Under the pieces are notes generated by a model. That model was not told the origin of the DNA, ran no database searches, and was given only the letters and a program-made list of their open reading frames with translations. From contig NZ_NDYF01000009.1 in the NCBI RefSeq assembly GCF_002243175.1, positions 104,147 to 168,146 of the forward strand: a DNA stretch of 64,000 nucleotides. The letters are read 5' to 3'. This DNA is from Finegoldia magna_J. GTDB taxonomy: Bacteria; Bacillota; Clostridia; Tissierellales; Peptoniphilaceae. This document shows positions 7,194 to 16,482 of the stretch, piece after piece. Numbering within the stretch: the first letter of the stretch is position 1; every line of letters begins with the position of its first letter. Both the position numbers and the translations under genes were made by a program.

Positions 7194-8114
7194 ATGTTAA
7201 AAAATAGAAATTTAATTAACGCAGATGATTTTAATGTAGAAGAGATAAACGAAATATTGAATTTAGCAGAAGAAATTATAAAGAGTCCTTCTGATTTTTC
7301 TAATTTATGTAATGGAAAAATCTTAGGGACTCTTTTTTTTGAGCCTTCAACAAGAACAAGATTAAGTTTTGAATCAGCAATACATAGATTAGGTGGAGAT
7401 TGCATAGGCTTTTCAGAAAGTGCAAGTTCATCGACATCAAAGGGTGAGTCTTTGGCTGATACAATAAGAACAGTGTCAAATTATACAGATATAATTGCGA
7501 TGAGAAACCCAAAAGAAGGTTCCGCAGTTTTAGCTAGTTCTTATGCAGAAGTTCCATTGATAAATGCAGGTGATGGTGGACATCAACATCCAACTCAAAC
7601 TTTGACAGATTTGTTGACAATTTGGATGACTAAAAAAAGATTGGACAACATGACAATAGGATTGTGTGGAGATCTAAAATTTGGTAGAACAGTCCATTCT
7701 TTGATAAAAGCTATGTCAAGATATGAGAACAACAAGTTCGTCTTAATATCTCCTGAAGAACTTCAAGTGCCTGATTATATTAAGATATTTTTAAAATCAA
7801 AGAATATAGAATTCAAAGAAGTTGAAAAAATGGAAGATGTAATCGGTGAATTAGATGTTTTATACATGACTAGAGTTCAACGTGAAAGATTCTTCAATGA
7901 AGCAGATTATGTTAGATTGAAAGATTCATATATCTTAGATAATGATAAAATGAAATTAGCTACAGAAGATTTAGCTGTTCTTCATCCATTGCCAAGAGTA
8001 AATGAAATAGCTACAGAAGTTGATAGCGATCCAAGAGCAGTTTATTTTAAGCAAGTTAGATACGGTGTAATTGTTAGAATGGCGTTAATATTGAAATTAT
8101 TAGGGGTGAGATAA
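7194..8114 (+). CDS. pyrB: Aspartate carbamoyltransferase, catalytic subunit
   Basis: Joins carbamoyl phosphate and aspartate, the committed step of pyrimidine synthesis. The 306-residue protein has the carbamoyl-phosphate site FEPSTRTRLSFE, the HQHPTQTLTDLLT block, and the aspartate-side LHPLPRVNEI. The start follows AAAGGAGATAG. It is the first gene of a seven-gene operon and overlaps pyrI by one base (TAATG junction). The presence of a regulatory chain gene next door implies an enterobacterial-type holoenzyme with CTP/ATP allostery. The enzymes making carbamoyl phosphate are not in the window. Confidence 0.97.
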   Translation: MLKNRNLINADDFNVEEINEILNLAEEIIKSPSDFSNLCNGKILGTLFFEPSTRTRLSFESAIHRLGGDCIGFSESASSSTSKGESLADTIRTVSNYTDIIAMRNPKEGSAVLASSYAEVPLINAGDGGHQHPTQTLTDLLTIWMTKKRLDNMTIGLCGDLKFGRTVHSLIKAMSRYENNKFVLISPEELQVPDYIKIFLKSKNIEFKEVEKMEDVIGELDVLYMTRVQRERFFNEADYVRLKDSYILDNDKMKLATEDLAVLHPLPRVNEIATEVDSDPRAVYFKQVRYGVIVRMALILKLLGVR

Positions 8115-8542
8115 TGTTAAACATTAATAGTATTGAAAAAGGTATTGTAATCGATCATATCAAATGTGGAATGGGTTATAAAATATTCCAACTTTTAAAG
8201 TTAGACAAGGCTGATTATACAGTAGCATTAATCATGAATGCACAATCAGGTAAATTGGGAAGAAAAGATATGATCAAAATCGAAAATGTTATAGATATAG
8301 ACTTTGATATACTTGGAGTATTCGATGATAATATGACTGTTAATATAATTGAAAATGAAAAAATAAAAGAAAAAATCAGCTTAAATTTACCAGAACATTT
8401 TGAAGGTTTTATTAAATGTAAAAATCCTAGATGTATAACTCAATCTGAAAGAAGTATCGTACAAAAATTTAGTTTAGTTGATAAGGATACTAGAACCTAT
8501 AAGTGTGATTATTGTGATCACTTATATAACGTGGAGGAATAA
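8114..8542 (+). CDS. pyrI: Aspartate carbamoyltransferase, regulatory subunit
   Basis: Zinc-binding chain that assembles PyrB trimers and transmits nucleotide feedback. The 142-residue sequence has the allosteric domain in the first 95 residues and the structural zinc site Cys102, Cys107, Cys131, Cys134. It is linked by 1-base overlaps to both pyrB and pyrC, consistent with stoichiometric expression. PyrI is absent from Bacillus but common in clostridia and enterobacteria. Confidence 0.95.
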   Translation: MLNINSIEKGIVIDHIKCGMGYKIFQLLKLDKADYTVALIMNAQSGKLGRKDMIKIENVIDIDFDILGVFDDNMTVNIIENEKIKEKISLNLPEHFEGFIKCKNPRCITQSERSIVQKFSLVDKDTRTYKCDYCDHLYNVEE

Positions 8543-9738
8543 TGAAACTGCTGCTTAAAAATTGTCATATTATAGATAAAGATAAAGATATTTTTGCTGA
8601 TATTTTAATAGAAAATGGTAAAATAAAAGCAATAGGAGAGATATTAGAAGAATGTGATGAAATCATTGATGTAAAGGGAAAAATTGTAATGCCAGGATTC
8701 ATAGATTTGCACACTCATTTCAGATATCCCGGTCAAGAAAATAAAGAGGATTTATATACTGGTAGTCTGTCAGCTCTTGCTGGAGGCTACACAAGTTGTA
8801 ATTTGATGGGAAACACTAAACCAGTTGTGGATAATAATGAAATCTACAATCAAATTATAGACAAATCAAAAGAAATTGATCTAATAAATATATATCAATG
8901 TATGGCCACAACAAAAGATTTAAAATCTATAGAAATGATTAATTTTGAAAAAGCAGATAATAATATCAAATTCTTTAGTGAAGACGGGAAAGGTATAACA
9001 GATTCTTTACTAGCCTTTAATATTTTTACGGAAATAGAAAAAATAAATAAAGGTATAATGGTACATGCAGAAGACCATAATCTAACAAAGATTTCTACAA
9101 GGTATGCAGAGGATTTAGAAACAATTAGAGATTGCTACTTAAGCTTAAAAACAGGATGTAGAGTTCATTTTTGTCACGTTAGCACTATTGACTCATTAGA
9201 AGCGATAAAATTCTACAAAGAAAAAAATGCACCAATTACTTGTGAAGTTACTCCTCATCACATATATATGAAAGATAGTGATTTTAGAGTAAATCCTTCA
9301 ATAAGAACTCAAGACGATATAGATTGCATAATAAAAATGATAAAAAATAATACAGTAGATGCTATTGCAACAGATCATGCTCCTCACACTAAAGAAGATA
9401 AAGATAACGGTGCATGTGGAATGATTGGACTTGAGACAGCGTTTAATATTGCATATAAAGTGTTGCATGAAGAAAATGATATATCATTAAACAAAATATC
9501 TGAATTAATGAGTTACAATCCAGCTAAGATATTAGGAGAAAATAAAGGTGCTATAAATCCAACATACGATGCTGATCTAGTTATAATTGATATTGATAAA
9601 GAAATCAAAGTAGAAAAATTTAATTCAAAATCAAACAATTCTCCTTTTATTGGCGAAAAGTTTAGAGGCAGTATTGAGATGACAATTGTAAATGGAAAAG
9701 TTAAATTTGAGAAAGGGGCTAAAAATGATAATAGATAA
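8542..9738 (+). CDS. pyrC: Dihydroorotase
   Basis: Cyclises carbamoyl aspartate to dihydroorotate. The 398-residue amidohydrolase is the class I type. Metal ligands are visible in DLHTHFRYPGQE (His-x-His), AEDHN, HFCHVST and the catalytic ATDHAPHTKED. The start follows GTGGAGGAATA. It overlaps the true pyrF start by 14 bases. Allantoinase or hydantoinase would be alternatives on sequence alone, but the pyrimidine operon settles the call. Confidence 0.94.
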   Translation: MKLLLKNCHIIDKDKDIFADILIENGKIKAIGEILEECDEIIDVKGKIVMPGFIDLHTHFRYPGQENKEDLYTGSLSALAGGYTSCNLMGNTKPVVDNNEIYNQIIDKSKEIDLINIYQCMATTKDLKSIEMINFEKADNNIKFFSEDGKGITDSLLAFNIFTEIEKINKGIMVHAEDHNLTKISTRYAEDLETIRDCYLSLKTGCRVHFCHVSTIDSLEAIKFYKEKNAPITCEVTPHHIYMKDSDFRVNPSIRTQDDIDCIIKMIKNNTVDAIATDHAPHTKEDKDNGACGMIGLETAFNIAYKVLHEENDISLNKISELMSYNPAKILGENKGAINPTYDADLVIIDIDKEIKVEKFNSKSNNSPFIGEKFRGSIEMTIVNGKVKFEKGAKNDNR

Positions 9739-10576
9739 GCTTTCTGAAAGAATAAACGAAAGATCCATAGTATGTGTAGGACTAGATACTAGTACAGATT
9801 ATGTACCAGAAAATATGAAAAAAGGAAAGAAAGTTAGCGAATATTTATTTGATTTTAATAAGGAAATCATAGATAATACAAAAGATTTAGTAGCATGTTT
9901 TAAAGTTCAAATTGCATACTACGAAGCACATGGCATAGAAGGATTAATAGCTTACAAAAACACTCTTAAATATCTTAAAGATAATGATTTAATATCTATT
10001 GCCGATGTAAAAAGAGGAGACATTGCAAATACAGCCAAAGAATATGCAAAAGCACATCTTGAAGGTGATTTTGAAGCTGACTTTATAACAGTTAATCCAT
10101 TCATGGGATATGATACTTTAGAACATTACTTACCCTATCTTGAATCAAAAGAAAAAGGAATATTTGTATTAATGAGAACATCAAATCCAGGTTCAAAAGA
10201 TATTCAATATAAGGATTATAAAGGCCAACCACTATACTATGAGATAGGCGACAATTTGAATAAAATTGCCAAAGAATATATAGGACAATGTAATCTAAGT
10301 TCTTTAGGATTTGTAGTAGGTGGAACTCAAACTGAAAACGCAAATAAAATCAGAGAGAGATATGAAAATATAATGTTCTTAATTCCAGGATACGGTGCAC
10401 AAGGAGCTAAACCAGAAGACATAAGAGTTTACCTTGATAACTTTAAGAAAGGAATTGTAAATTCGTCTAGAGGTATAATATTAAATTACAGAAAGTTTGA
10501 TGATGGAGAAGAAAATATCGGTAAATATGCTAGAAAAGCTGTAGAAGATATGAGAAAGGATATTTACGGTGAATAA
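9725..10576 (+). CDS. pyrF: Orotidine 5'-phosphate decarboxylase (type 2)
   Basis: Decarboxylates OMP to UMP, the last step of the pathway. The catalytic D-x-K-x-x-D tetrad is in ADVKRGDIANTA, and the phosphate-binding region is around LIPGYGAQG. At 283 residues it belongs to the longer type 2 group rather than the 230-residue Bacillus type. The ATG at 9725 is preferred to an in-frame ATG at 9692 because GAAAGGGG lies at the right distance upstream and the domain begins directly with MIIDKLSERI. Confidence 0.94.
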   Translation: MIIDKLSERINERSIVCVGLDTSTDYVPENMKKGKKVSEYLFDFNKEIIDNTKDLVACFKVQIAYYEAHGIEGLIAYKNTLKYLKDNDLISIADVKRGDIANTAKEYAKAHLEGDFEADFITVNPFMGYDTLEHYLPYLESKEKGIFVLMRTSNPGSKDIQYKDYKGQPLYYEIGDNLNKIAKEYIGQCNLSSLGFVVGGTQTENANKIRERYENIMFLIPGYGAQGAKPEDIRVYLDNFKKGIVNSSRGIILNYRKFDDGEENIGKYARKAVEDMRKDIYGE

Positions 10577-11285
10577 ATATATCGATTCTGAAATAATATT
10601 TAATGAAGAAATTAGCGATGGAATTTTCAAATTGGTTTTAAAAGGAAAATTCCAAGGTGATCCTGGTCAATTCTATATGTTAAGAGCTTGGGATGAATCA
10701 CCACTTCTTCCAAGACCACTTAGCATTTGTGATTTGGATGAAGAAAGTATAACATTTTTATATACTGTCGTAGGCAAAGGAACATCAATAATTTCTTCAA
10801 TGAGAGTTGGAGAAAACATCAAAATTCTTGGCCCGTTAGGAAATGGATTTGAATTACATCCAGAAGCAAAATGTGCTATAGTTGCTGGGGGGATTGGAAT
10901 CGCTCCAATGAAATATTTGTCAAGAAAATTGAAAAATGTAGATTTGTATGTTGGATATAGAAACACAACATACATGGAAGATGAGATTTTAAACAAAAAC
11001 GAAACAATAATTTCCACAGAAGATGGATCAATTGGGTCAAAAGGATATATAACAGAATACGTAAAAAATGACTATGATTATATTTATGCTTGTGGTCCAA
11101 ATCCTATGATGAATTCTTTAAAGAAAAGAAATCTTGATGCGACAGAATTTTACTCATTAGAAGCTCACATGGCCTGTGGAATAGGAGCGTGTTTAGGATG
11201 TACTGTTCATACAACTAATGGACTTAAAAGAGTTTGCAAAGATGGTCCTATTTTTGAGAAAAACGAGGTGATATTTGATGCTTAA
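10569..11285 (+). CDS. pyrK: Dihydroorotate dehydrogenase B, electron-transfer subunit
   Basis: FAD/[2Fe-2S] subunit that passes electrons from PyrD to NAD+. The 238-residue protein shows the FAD site RPLSICD, the NAD-binding GGIGIAPM, and the cluster Cys pattern in CGIGACLGCTVHT plus a later RVCKDGP. It starts with GTG at 10569, overlapping pyrF by 8 bases, and overlaps pyrD by 8. Its presence shows that dihydroorotate oxidation is coupled to NAD+, suitable for an anaerobe. Confidence 0.95.
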   Translation: MNKYIDSEIIFNEEISDGIFKLVLKGKFQGDPGQFYMLRAWDESPLLPRPLSICDLDEESITFLYTVVGKGTSIISSMRVGENIKILGPLGNGFELHPEAKCAIVAGGIGIAPMKYLSRKLKNVDLYVGYRNTTYMEDEILNKNETIISTEDGSIGSKGYITEYVKNDYDYIYACGPNPMMNSLKKRNLDATEFYSLEAHMACGIGACLGCTVHTTNGLKRVCKDGPIFEKNEVIFDA

Positions 11286-12174
11286 AACAAACTTTTGCGG
11301 CGTTGAATTTAAAAATCCTGTTGTTGGAGCTTCGGGCACATTTGGATTTGGAAGAGAATATGAAAACTTTACAGATCTAAATAAATTAGGAGGTATCTCT
11401 ACAAAAGGATTAACTATTCAACCTAAAAATGGAAATACTGGTTTAAGAATCTATGAAACACCGTCTGGAATCATGAATAGTATAGGATTACAAAATCCAT
11501 CTGTTCAAGAATTCATTAATAGGGATCTGGACTATATGTTATCTTTGGACACTGTTACCATTGCAAACATTGGTGGCTCTGATATAAAAAGTTATATTGA
11601 AGCGGTTGAACTTATATCAAGCACTGATATAAAAATAATTGAGTTAAATATTTCTTGTCCAAATGTTAAAGAAGGTGGAATGGCTTTTGGGATAAAATGT
11701 GATGTAGCACAAAAAGTTGTATCGGAAGTAAGAAAGCATACTGATAAAGTTTTAATGGTAAAATTATCTCCTAATGCTAATGATATTGTAGAAATGGCAA
11801 AGACTTGTGAAGATTCTGGAGCAGATGCTCTTAGTCTTGTTAATACTTTTAATGCATTAGCTGTGGATATTAATAAAAGAAAACCTGTATTTGACAATAT
11901 AACTGCCGGTCTTTCGGGACCTTGTATAAAACCTATAGCTTTAAGAATGTGTAGAGATGTATGTAAAAATGTAAAAATTCCTGTTTGTGGTATGGGTGGA
12001 ATTCAAAATTACAAAGATGCATTAGAATTTATTATGGTAGGTTGTCACTTGGTTCAAGTTGGTACAGCAAATTTTGTTAATCCAAATGTTATGGTTGAAA
12101 TAGCAAATGGTATGGAAAACTATTTAAAACAAAATAATTTTAAATCAATAAACGAAATAAGGAATATTATTTAG
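11278..12174 (+). CDS. pyrD: Dihydroorotate dehydrogenase B, catalytic subunit
   Basis: FMN enzyme oxidising dihydroorotate to orotate as a PyrD2K2 complex. The 298-residue type 1B sequence has the catalytic Cys in ELNISCPNVKEGG, KLSPNA, and the phosphate-binding CGMGGI block. The ATG at 11278 is used because GAGGTG lies 7 bases upstream; an overlapping in-frame TTG three bases earlier is less likely. Confidence 0.96.
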   Translation: MLKTNFCGVEFKNPVVGASGTFGFGREYENFTDLNKLGGISTKGLTIQPKNGNTGLRIYETPSGIMNSIGLQNPSVQEFINRDLDYMLSLDTVTIANIGGSDIKSYIEAVELISSTDIKIIELNISCPNVKEGGMAFGIKCDVAQKVVSEVRKHTDKVLMVKLSPNANDIVEMAKTCEDSGADALSLVNTFNALAVDINKRKPVFDNITAGLSGPCIKPIALRMCRDVCKNVKIPVCGMGGIQNYKDALEFIMVGCHLVQVGTANFVNPNVMVEIANGMENYLKQNNFKSINEIRNII

Positions 12175-12184
12175 GAGGAAAAAG

Positions 12185-12757
12185 ATGGATAGGGTTGTTG
12201 AATTATTGAAAGAAAGTAATGCATTATTAGAAGGTCACTTCTTATTGTCATCTGGAAATCACAGTGATAAGTATTGTCAATGTGCAAAATTATTACAATA
12301 TCCAGACAAAGCTGAAGAAGTAATTAAAGTTATTGCTGATAAGCTTAAAGATGTTGAATTTGATACTGTTGTTGGACCTGCCATGGGTGGAATAATTGTA
12401 GCTTATGAACTAGGAAGACAATTACATAAACCAGCTATATTTACTGAAAGAAAAGATGGTAAAATGTGTCTTAGAAGAGGATTTGAAGTAAAAAAAGGTG
12501 AAAAAGTTATTATCTCAGAAGACGTTGTAACTACTGCAAAATCTTCTTATGAAACAAAAAAAGTTTTGGAAGAATTGGGTGCAGAAGTAGTAGGAATTTG
12601 TTGTCTAGTAGATAGAAGCGTAAACCTTGATATTGATTTACCATTATATAGCGCAACAAAAATCGATATAGAAATTTTTAAACCGGAAGAATGTCCTTTA
12701 TGTAAGAAAGGAATAGAATTGGTAAAACCTGGTTCAAGAGAAATTAAAACAAAATAG
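12185..12757 (+). CDS. pyrE: Orotate phosphoribosyltransferase
   Basis: Transfers phosphoribose from PRPP to orotate, giving OMP for PyrF. The 190-residue protein has the PRPP motif in ISEDVVTTAKSSYE (family usual: VEDVVTTGGS; here Ala-Lys replace Gly-Gly) and the GPAMGGI loop. A Cys pair near the C-terminus (ECPLCKKG) is a feature of the clostridial branch. It starts after AGGAGGAAAAAG and is followed by the operon's terminator. Confidence 0.94.
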   Translation: MDRVVELLKESNALLEGHFLLSSGNHSDKYCQCAKLLQYPDKAEEVIKVIADKLKDVEFDTVVGPAMGGIIVAYELGRQLHKPAIFTERKDGKMCLRRGFEVKKGEKVIISEDVVTTAKSSYETKKVLEELGAEVVGICCLVDRSVNLDIDLPLYSATKIDIEIFKPEECPLCKKGIELVKPGSREIKTK

Positions 12758-12763
12758 TTTATT

Positions 12764-12825
12764 AAAAAATAAGCCTAATTTGAAGATTTCTTCATGAGAT
12801 ATTCAAAGATAAAGGCTTATTTTTT
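12764..12825 (+). terminator. Terminator of the pyr operon
   Basis: Outer arms AAAAAATAAGCCT and AGGCTTATTTTTT pair perfectly around an inner short stem (TTTGAA/TTCAAA). A T run ends the structure. The long branched loop is unusual for a plain terminator but no open frame or second promoter explains it. Confidence 0.75.
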
Positions 12826-12846
12826 GTGTAAGAAAAAATCAAAATA

Positions 12847-12855
12847 TGATACAAT
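12847..12855 (+). promoter_or_regulatory. Extended -10 promoter of the uppS-polC operon
   Basis: TG-A-TACAAT lies 29 bases before the uppS start. No convincing -35 hexamer is spaced correctly. Confidence 0.55.
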
Positions 12856-12884
12856 AATTAAGAATAAACTAAAAGGAATTGAAA

Positions 12885-13589
12885 ATGGATTTATCAAATT
12901 TAGATCGAGATAGGCTGCCTAAACATATTGCCATAATAATGGATGGAAATGGAAGATGGGCTACAAAACGAAATAAACCCAGAGTTTTTGGACATAATGA
13001 AGGGATGAAAAGAGTTGTTGACGTTGTTGAAAACTCTTTAAATATCGGAATAAAATATTTGTCATTGTATGCTTTTTCAACAGAAAATTGGAAAAGACCA
13101 CAAAAAGAAATAGATTTTTTAATGCAAATACTCATTAAATATATAGATGATCAATTAAATAAACTAGTAACTCAAGGAGTTAAGATTAATATTTTGGGAG
13201 ATATTAGTGTATTGCCCGAAAAAGTAATTCAAAAGATAGAATACGCATTGGATTCGACGAGAGATAATGATAAACTTATTCTAAATATTGCTATTAATTA
13301 TGGGTCAAGGCAAGAGATATTAAAAGCTGTGAATACTGCGATAAAGAAGGGAGTAATCCTGACTGATGATGAGTTCTCAAATCTTTTATACACGAGAAAT
13401 CAACCGGACGTTGATTTACTGATTAGACCAGGTGGAGAAAAAAGACTAAGCAATTTCTTGCTTTATCAAATGTCTTATGCAGAGCTTTATTTTTCAGATA
13501 TATATTGGCCGGATTTCAAGTTAGAATCACTTATCGATGCGATTTATTGGTACCAAAACAGGGATAGAAGATTTGGTGGATTGAAATGA
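12885..13589 (+). CDS. uppS: Undecaprenyl diphosphate synthase
   Basis: Cis-prenyltransferase that builds the C55 lipid carrier for peptidoglycan and wall polymers. The 234-residue protein carries MDGNGRWATKR with the catalytic Asp, YAFSTENWKRP, and the C-terminal DLLIRPGGEKRLSNFL. Most homologues have RTSGE at this last block; here it is RPGGE, as in some other clostridia. The ATG at 12885 has AAGGA seven bases upstream; a TTG six bases earlier would be too close to it. It overlaps cdsA by 4 bases. Confidence 0.95.
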   Translation: MDLSNLDRDRLPKHIAIIMDGNGRWATKRNKPRVFGHNEGMKRVVDVVENSLNIGIKYLSLYAFSTENWKRPQKEIDFLMQILIKYIDDQLNKLVTQGVKINILGDISVLPEKVIQKIEYALDSTRDNDKLILNIAINYGSRQEILKAVNTAIKKGVILTDDEFSNLLYTRNQPDVDLLIRPGGEKRLSNFLLYQMSYAELYFSDIYWPDFKLESLIDAIYWYQNRDRRFGGLK

Positions 13590-14365
13590 AATTTTTAAAA
13601 AGGACATTAACCGGAATAATAATTTTATTGTTATCTATTTTTTGCGTTTCTAAAGGCGAAATTTATCTTTTAATTATGAATTTATTCCTAAGTACTGTTG
13701 CAATTTACGAACTAGAAAATGTAATTAACAAGGATTATTCCAATAACATTAACATTAATAATTTGATTATTAATGTATTATTTAATGTTAGTTTTAATTT
13801 AAGCGTTTATTTTAAGAAGGAATTATTCGCGATAGCTTTATTGTGCAGTTTTAGTTTGATAGAATTGACTTTATATACCATTTTTGACAAACCTATCAAG
13901 GAAGTACTAAATAACTATTTTATGCACATATATATTACGATTACTTTTTCGTTAATGTATTTTATTTCTGGAACTGAATATATTTGGCTTATCTATATAT
14001 GTTCTTGGGGAACAGATACTGCAGCATACTGTACAGGAATGTTGTTCGGCAAACACAAATTGACAAAAATTAGCCCTAAAAAAACTATTGAAGGAGCAAT
14101 AGGTGGAATAATAGGAAGCATGATAATTGGTGCTATATTTTCTATATTTTATGGTAATTTAAATATTGCTAAGATAGTTATTATCGCTTTCTTCGGTTCT
14201 ATTATATCTCAAATTGGTGATATAAGCGCTTCTAAAATTAAAAGAAAAGCCAATGTGAAGGATTTTGGTAATATTTTTATAGGACATGGTGGAGTAATGG
14301 ATCGATTTGATAGTTTTATTTTTGTTTTACCTTATCTTTCAATTTTATATTGTTTAGGGCTATAA
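13586..14365 (+). CDS. cdsA: Phosphatidate cytidylyltransferase
   Basis: Membrane enzyme making CDP-diacylglycerol from phosphatidate and CTP, feeding PgsA (48368-48904). The 259-residue protein has several hydrophobic segments and the family signature near the C-terminus: SQIGDISASKIKR, then KDFGNIFIGHGGVMDRFDS. The usual Pro before GHGG is Ile. It is coupled to uppS by a 4-base overlap. In related bacteria dxr would follow; here rseP follows after 12 bases. Confidence 0.93.
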   Translation: MKFLKRTLTGIIILLLSIFCVSKGEIYLLIMNLFLSTVAIYELENVINKDYSNNININNLIINVLFNVSFNLSVYFKKELFAIALLCSFSLIELTLYTIFDKPIKEVLNNYFMHIYITITFSLMYFISGTEYIWLIYICSWGTDTAAYCTGMLFGKHKLTKISPKKTIEGAIGGIIGSMIIGAIFSIFYGNLNIAKIVIIAFFGSIISQIGDISASKIKRKANVKDFGNIFIGHGGVMDRFDSFIFVLPYLSILYCLGL

Positions 14366-14377
14366 TTAGGAGGAAAT

Positions 14378-15382
14378 GTGATTACAATAATTTCATCAAT
14401 AATAATATTTTTACTTGTAATTTTAATACATGAATTTGGACATTTTATCGTAGCAAAAATGAATGGAGTCTCCGTTTTGGAATTTTCAGTAGGTATGGGA
14501 CCAAAACTTTTCCAAAAAGAATCGAACGGAACTCTTTACTCTTTGAGATTGTTACCTGTAGGTGGTTATTGTCAACTAGAAGGGGAAGACGAAGAAAACG
14601 ACAGTCCGAATTCTCTGAATAATCAATCTCCGTTTGTAAGACTTAAAGTCATTTTAGCTGGTGCTATTATGAATTTTATATTAGCTTTTATATTGTTAAT
14701 TTTACTAATGTCTGTAAGTAGAGTTAGTACTGAAGTATCTGGTGTATTGGAAAATTCACCTGCATATTCTTCAGGAATACAAGCAGGAGATAAGATTGTA
14801 TCTATAAATGGGAAAAATATAAATGATGGAGAGGAATTATTAAAAAATATCAAAGAATCTCAAGGTGATTTGGATATTAGAGTAATAAGAGATTCTCAAT
14901 CAAAGAACATAAAAGTCACTCCAAGATTGGAAAATAATGTTAGAAAAATTGGAGTAAACTTTCAAGAAGAATATAATATTAAAAATTTTAGTTTAATAAA
15001 AGGCTTTAAAAAGGGCGTCATAACTTTTCTTAATTTGACAGGCATGTTATATAAATTTCTAGGGATGCTTATAACTGGTCAATTAGGTTTAGGAGGAGTT
15101 AGTGGACCTGTTGGTGTGGTAAAAGAGATTGGTAATGCTGCAAAGACTGGAGTTGCCAATTTAATTTTCTTATTGGCGTATATTAACATTAACTTAGGTG
15201 TATTTAACTTATTACCCATTCCAGCTTTAGATGGTGGAAGAGCGATATTCATACTAATTGAGATGATATTTGGCAAAAAAATATCTCAAGAAAAAGAAGG
15301 CTATATACACATGGTAGGATTAATTTTGCTTTTAGCATTAATCGCCGTAGTTACAATAAAAGATGTTATTAAATTATTTTAA
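14378..15382 (+). CDS. rseP: Site-2 intramembrane metalloprotease (RseP/RasP family)
   Basis: Cuts membrane-anchored substrates such as anti-sigma factors and signal-peptide remnants within the bilayer. The 334-residue protein has the zinc motif HEFGH at residues 18-22 in the first membrane segment, a PDZ domain (about 110-190), and the second metal motif LLPIPALDGGR. It starts with GTG after AGGAGGAAAT. Its substrates are not indicated by the neighbours. Confidence 0.94.
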   Translation: MITIISSIIIFLLVILIHEFGHFIVAKMNGVSVLEFSVGMGPKLFQKESNGTLYSLRLLPVGGYCQLEGEDEENDSPNSLNNQSPFVRLKVILAGAIMNFILAFILLILLMSVSRVSTEVSGVLENSPAYSSGIQAGDKIVSINGKNINDGEELLKNIKESQGDLDIRVIRDSQSKNIKVTPRLENNVRKIGVNFQEEYNIKNFSLIKGFKKGVITFLNLTGMLYKFLGMLITGQLGLGGVSGPVGVVKEIGNAAKTGVANLIFLLAYININLGVFNLLPIPALDGGRAIFILIEMIFGKKISQEKEGYIHMVGLILLLALIAVVTIKDVIKLF

Positions 15383-15393
15383 ATGTTTTGATT

Positions 15394-15414
15394 AGGCCTG
15401 TATGGGCCTTTTTA
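15394..15414 (+). terminator. Weak hairpin between rseP and ispG
   Basis: A 5-bp GC-rich stem (AGGCC / GGCCT, 6-base loop) is followed by five T and lies inside the operon. It could attenuate expression of ispG-polC; no promoter is seen after it. Confidence 0.4.
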
Positions 15415-15432
15415 AATTTGAAAGGTGAAGTA

Positions 15433-16482
15433 ATGAAAAGAGAAGATACTAAAAGAATTTACGTAGGAAATGTTGCTGTGGGAAATGGAGCAAGAGTTAC
15501 AGTTCAATCTATGACTAATACCGATACAAAAGATGTAGAAAGTACTGTAAAACAAATTAAAGAATTTGAATCTGTAGGATGTGATATTTCCAGAAGTGCA
15601 ATTAATGACTTAGAAGATGCGAAGGCGATACCAATTATAAAAAGCATGACGAATATACCATTCGTTGCTGATATTCAATTTCATCACAAATTAGCAATAG
15701 CTGCAATTGAAAATGGGTGCGATTGCATTAGAATTAACCCTGGAAATATTGGTGGAATAGATAGAGTCAAAGAAATCGTAGATTGTTGCAAACATCATAA
15801 AATTTCCATGAGAATTGGAGTAAATAGTGGATCTGTCAATCAAAAATTCATTGACAAATATCATGGAGTAAATGTGGATTCAATATGTTATAGCTGCCTT
15901 GATCAAATAAGAATGATAGAAGATATGGGATTTGACGATATCAAATTATCATTAAAATCTTCTAATGTTAATATGTCAATAAAAGCTTATGAAAAAATGT
16001 CAGAGTTATGTAATTATCCTCTACATGTTGGTATAACAGAAGCAGGTCCTTCTAATAAAGGAATTATCAAATCCAGTGTAGGAATAGGAAATATTTTGTC
16101 AAAAGGAATTGGAGATACTATCAGAGTTTCTTTAACTGGTGATCCTAAAGAAGAAATCATTGTAGGAAGACAAATTTTAATGAGTTTAGGTTTATTAAAT
16201 GAAGGAATTGAAATAATTTCATGTCCAACATGTGCTAGAACCAAGATTGATTTGATAAGTCTAGTGAATGAAGCTGAAAAAAAATTGGATAAAATAGATA
16301 AACACATTAAAGTTGCTATTATGGGTTGCGTTGTAAATGGACCAGGAGAAGCAAAAGAAGCTGATATTGGCATAGCAGGTGGAAATGGAGTAGGCTTAAT
16401 ATTTAAAAAAGGGGAAATTGTACGAAAAATTAAGGAAGAAGAATTATTAGATGTATTAATTGAAGAGATAGAGAGGTTATAA
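15433..16482 (+). CDS. ispG: 4-hydroxy-3-methylbut-2-enyl diphosphate synthase (flavodoxin/ferredoxin)
   Basis: [4Fe-4S] enzyme of the MEP isoprenoid pathway converting MEcPP to HMBPP. The 349-residue protein is the short bacterial form. Cluster ligands are in SCPTCARTK and MGCVVNGPGEAKEAD. The ATG at 15433 follows AAAGGTG; an open frame extends further upstream but that part runs through the preceding hairpin and has no binding site. polC begins at the next base after its stop. It is the only MEP-pathway gene in the window. Confidence 0.95.
   Translation: MKREDTKRIYVGNVAVGNGARVTVQSMTNTDTKDVESTVKQIKEFESVGCDISRSAINDLEDAKAIPIIKSMTNIPFVADIQFHHKLAIAAIENGCDCIRINPGNIGGIDRVKEIVDCCKHHKISMRIGVNSGSVNQKFIDKYHGVNVDSICYSCLDQIRMIEDMGFDDIKLSLKSSNVNMSIKAYEKMSELCNYPLHVGITEAGPSNKGIIKSSVGIGNILSKGIGDTIRVSLTGDPKEEIIVGRQILMSLGLLNEGIEIISCPTCARTKIDLISLVNEAEKKLDKIDKHIKVAIMGCVVNGPGEAKEADIGIAGGNGVGLIFKKGEIVRKIKEEELLDVLIEEIERL

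Noticed and set aside
10673..11100. Minus-strand open frames of 74-114 codons inside the pyr operon
   Set aside because: They lie fully inside pyrK, which has clear motifs; no start signals and unlikely composition.
15388..15432. N-terminal extension of IspG by 15 codons
   Set aside because: It runs through a hairpin, has no ribosome binding site, and the family start matches ATG 15433.
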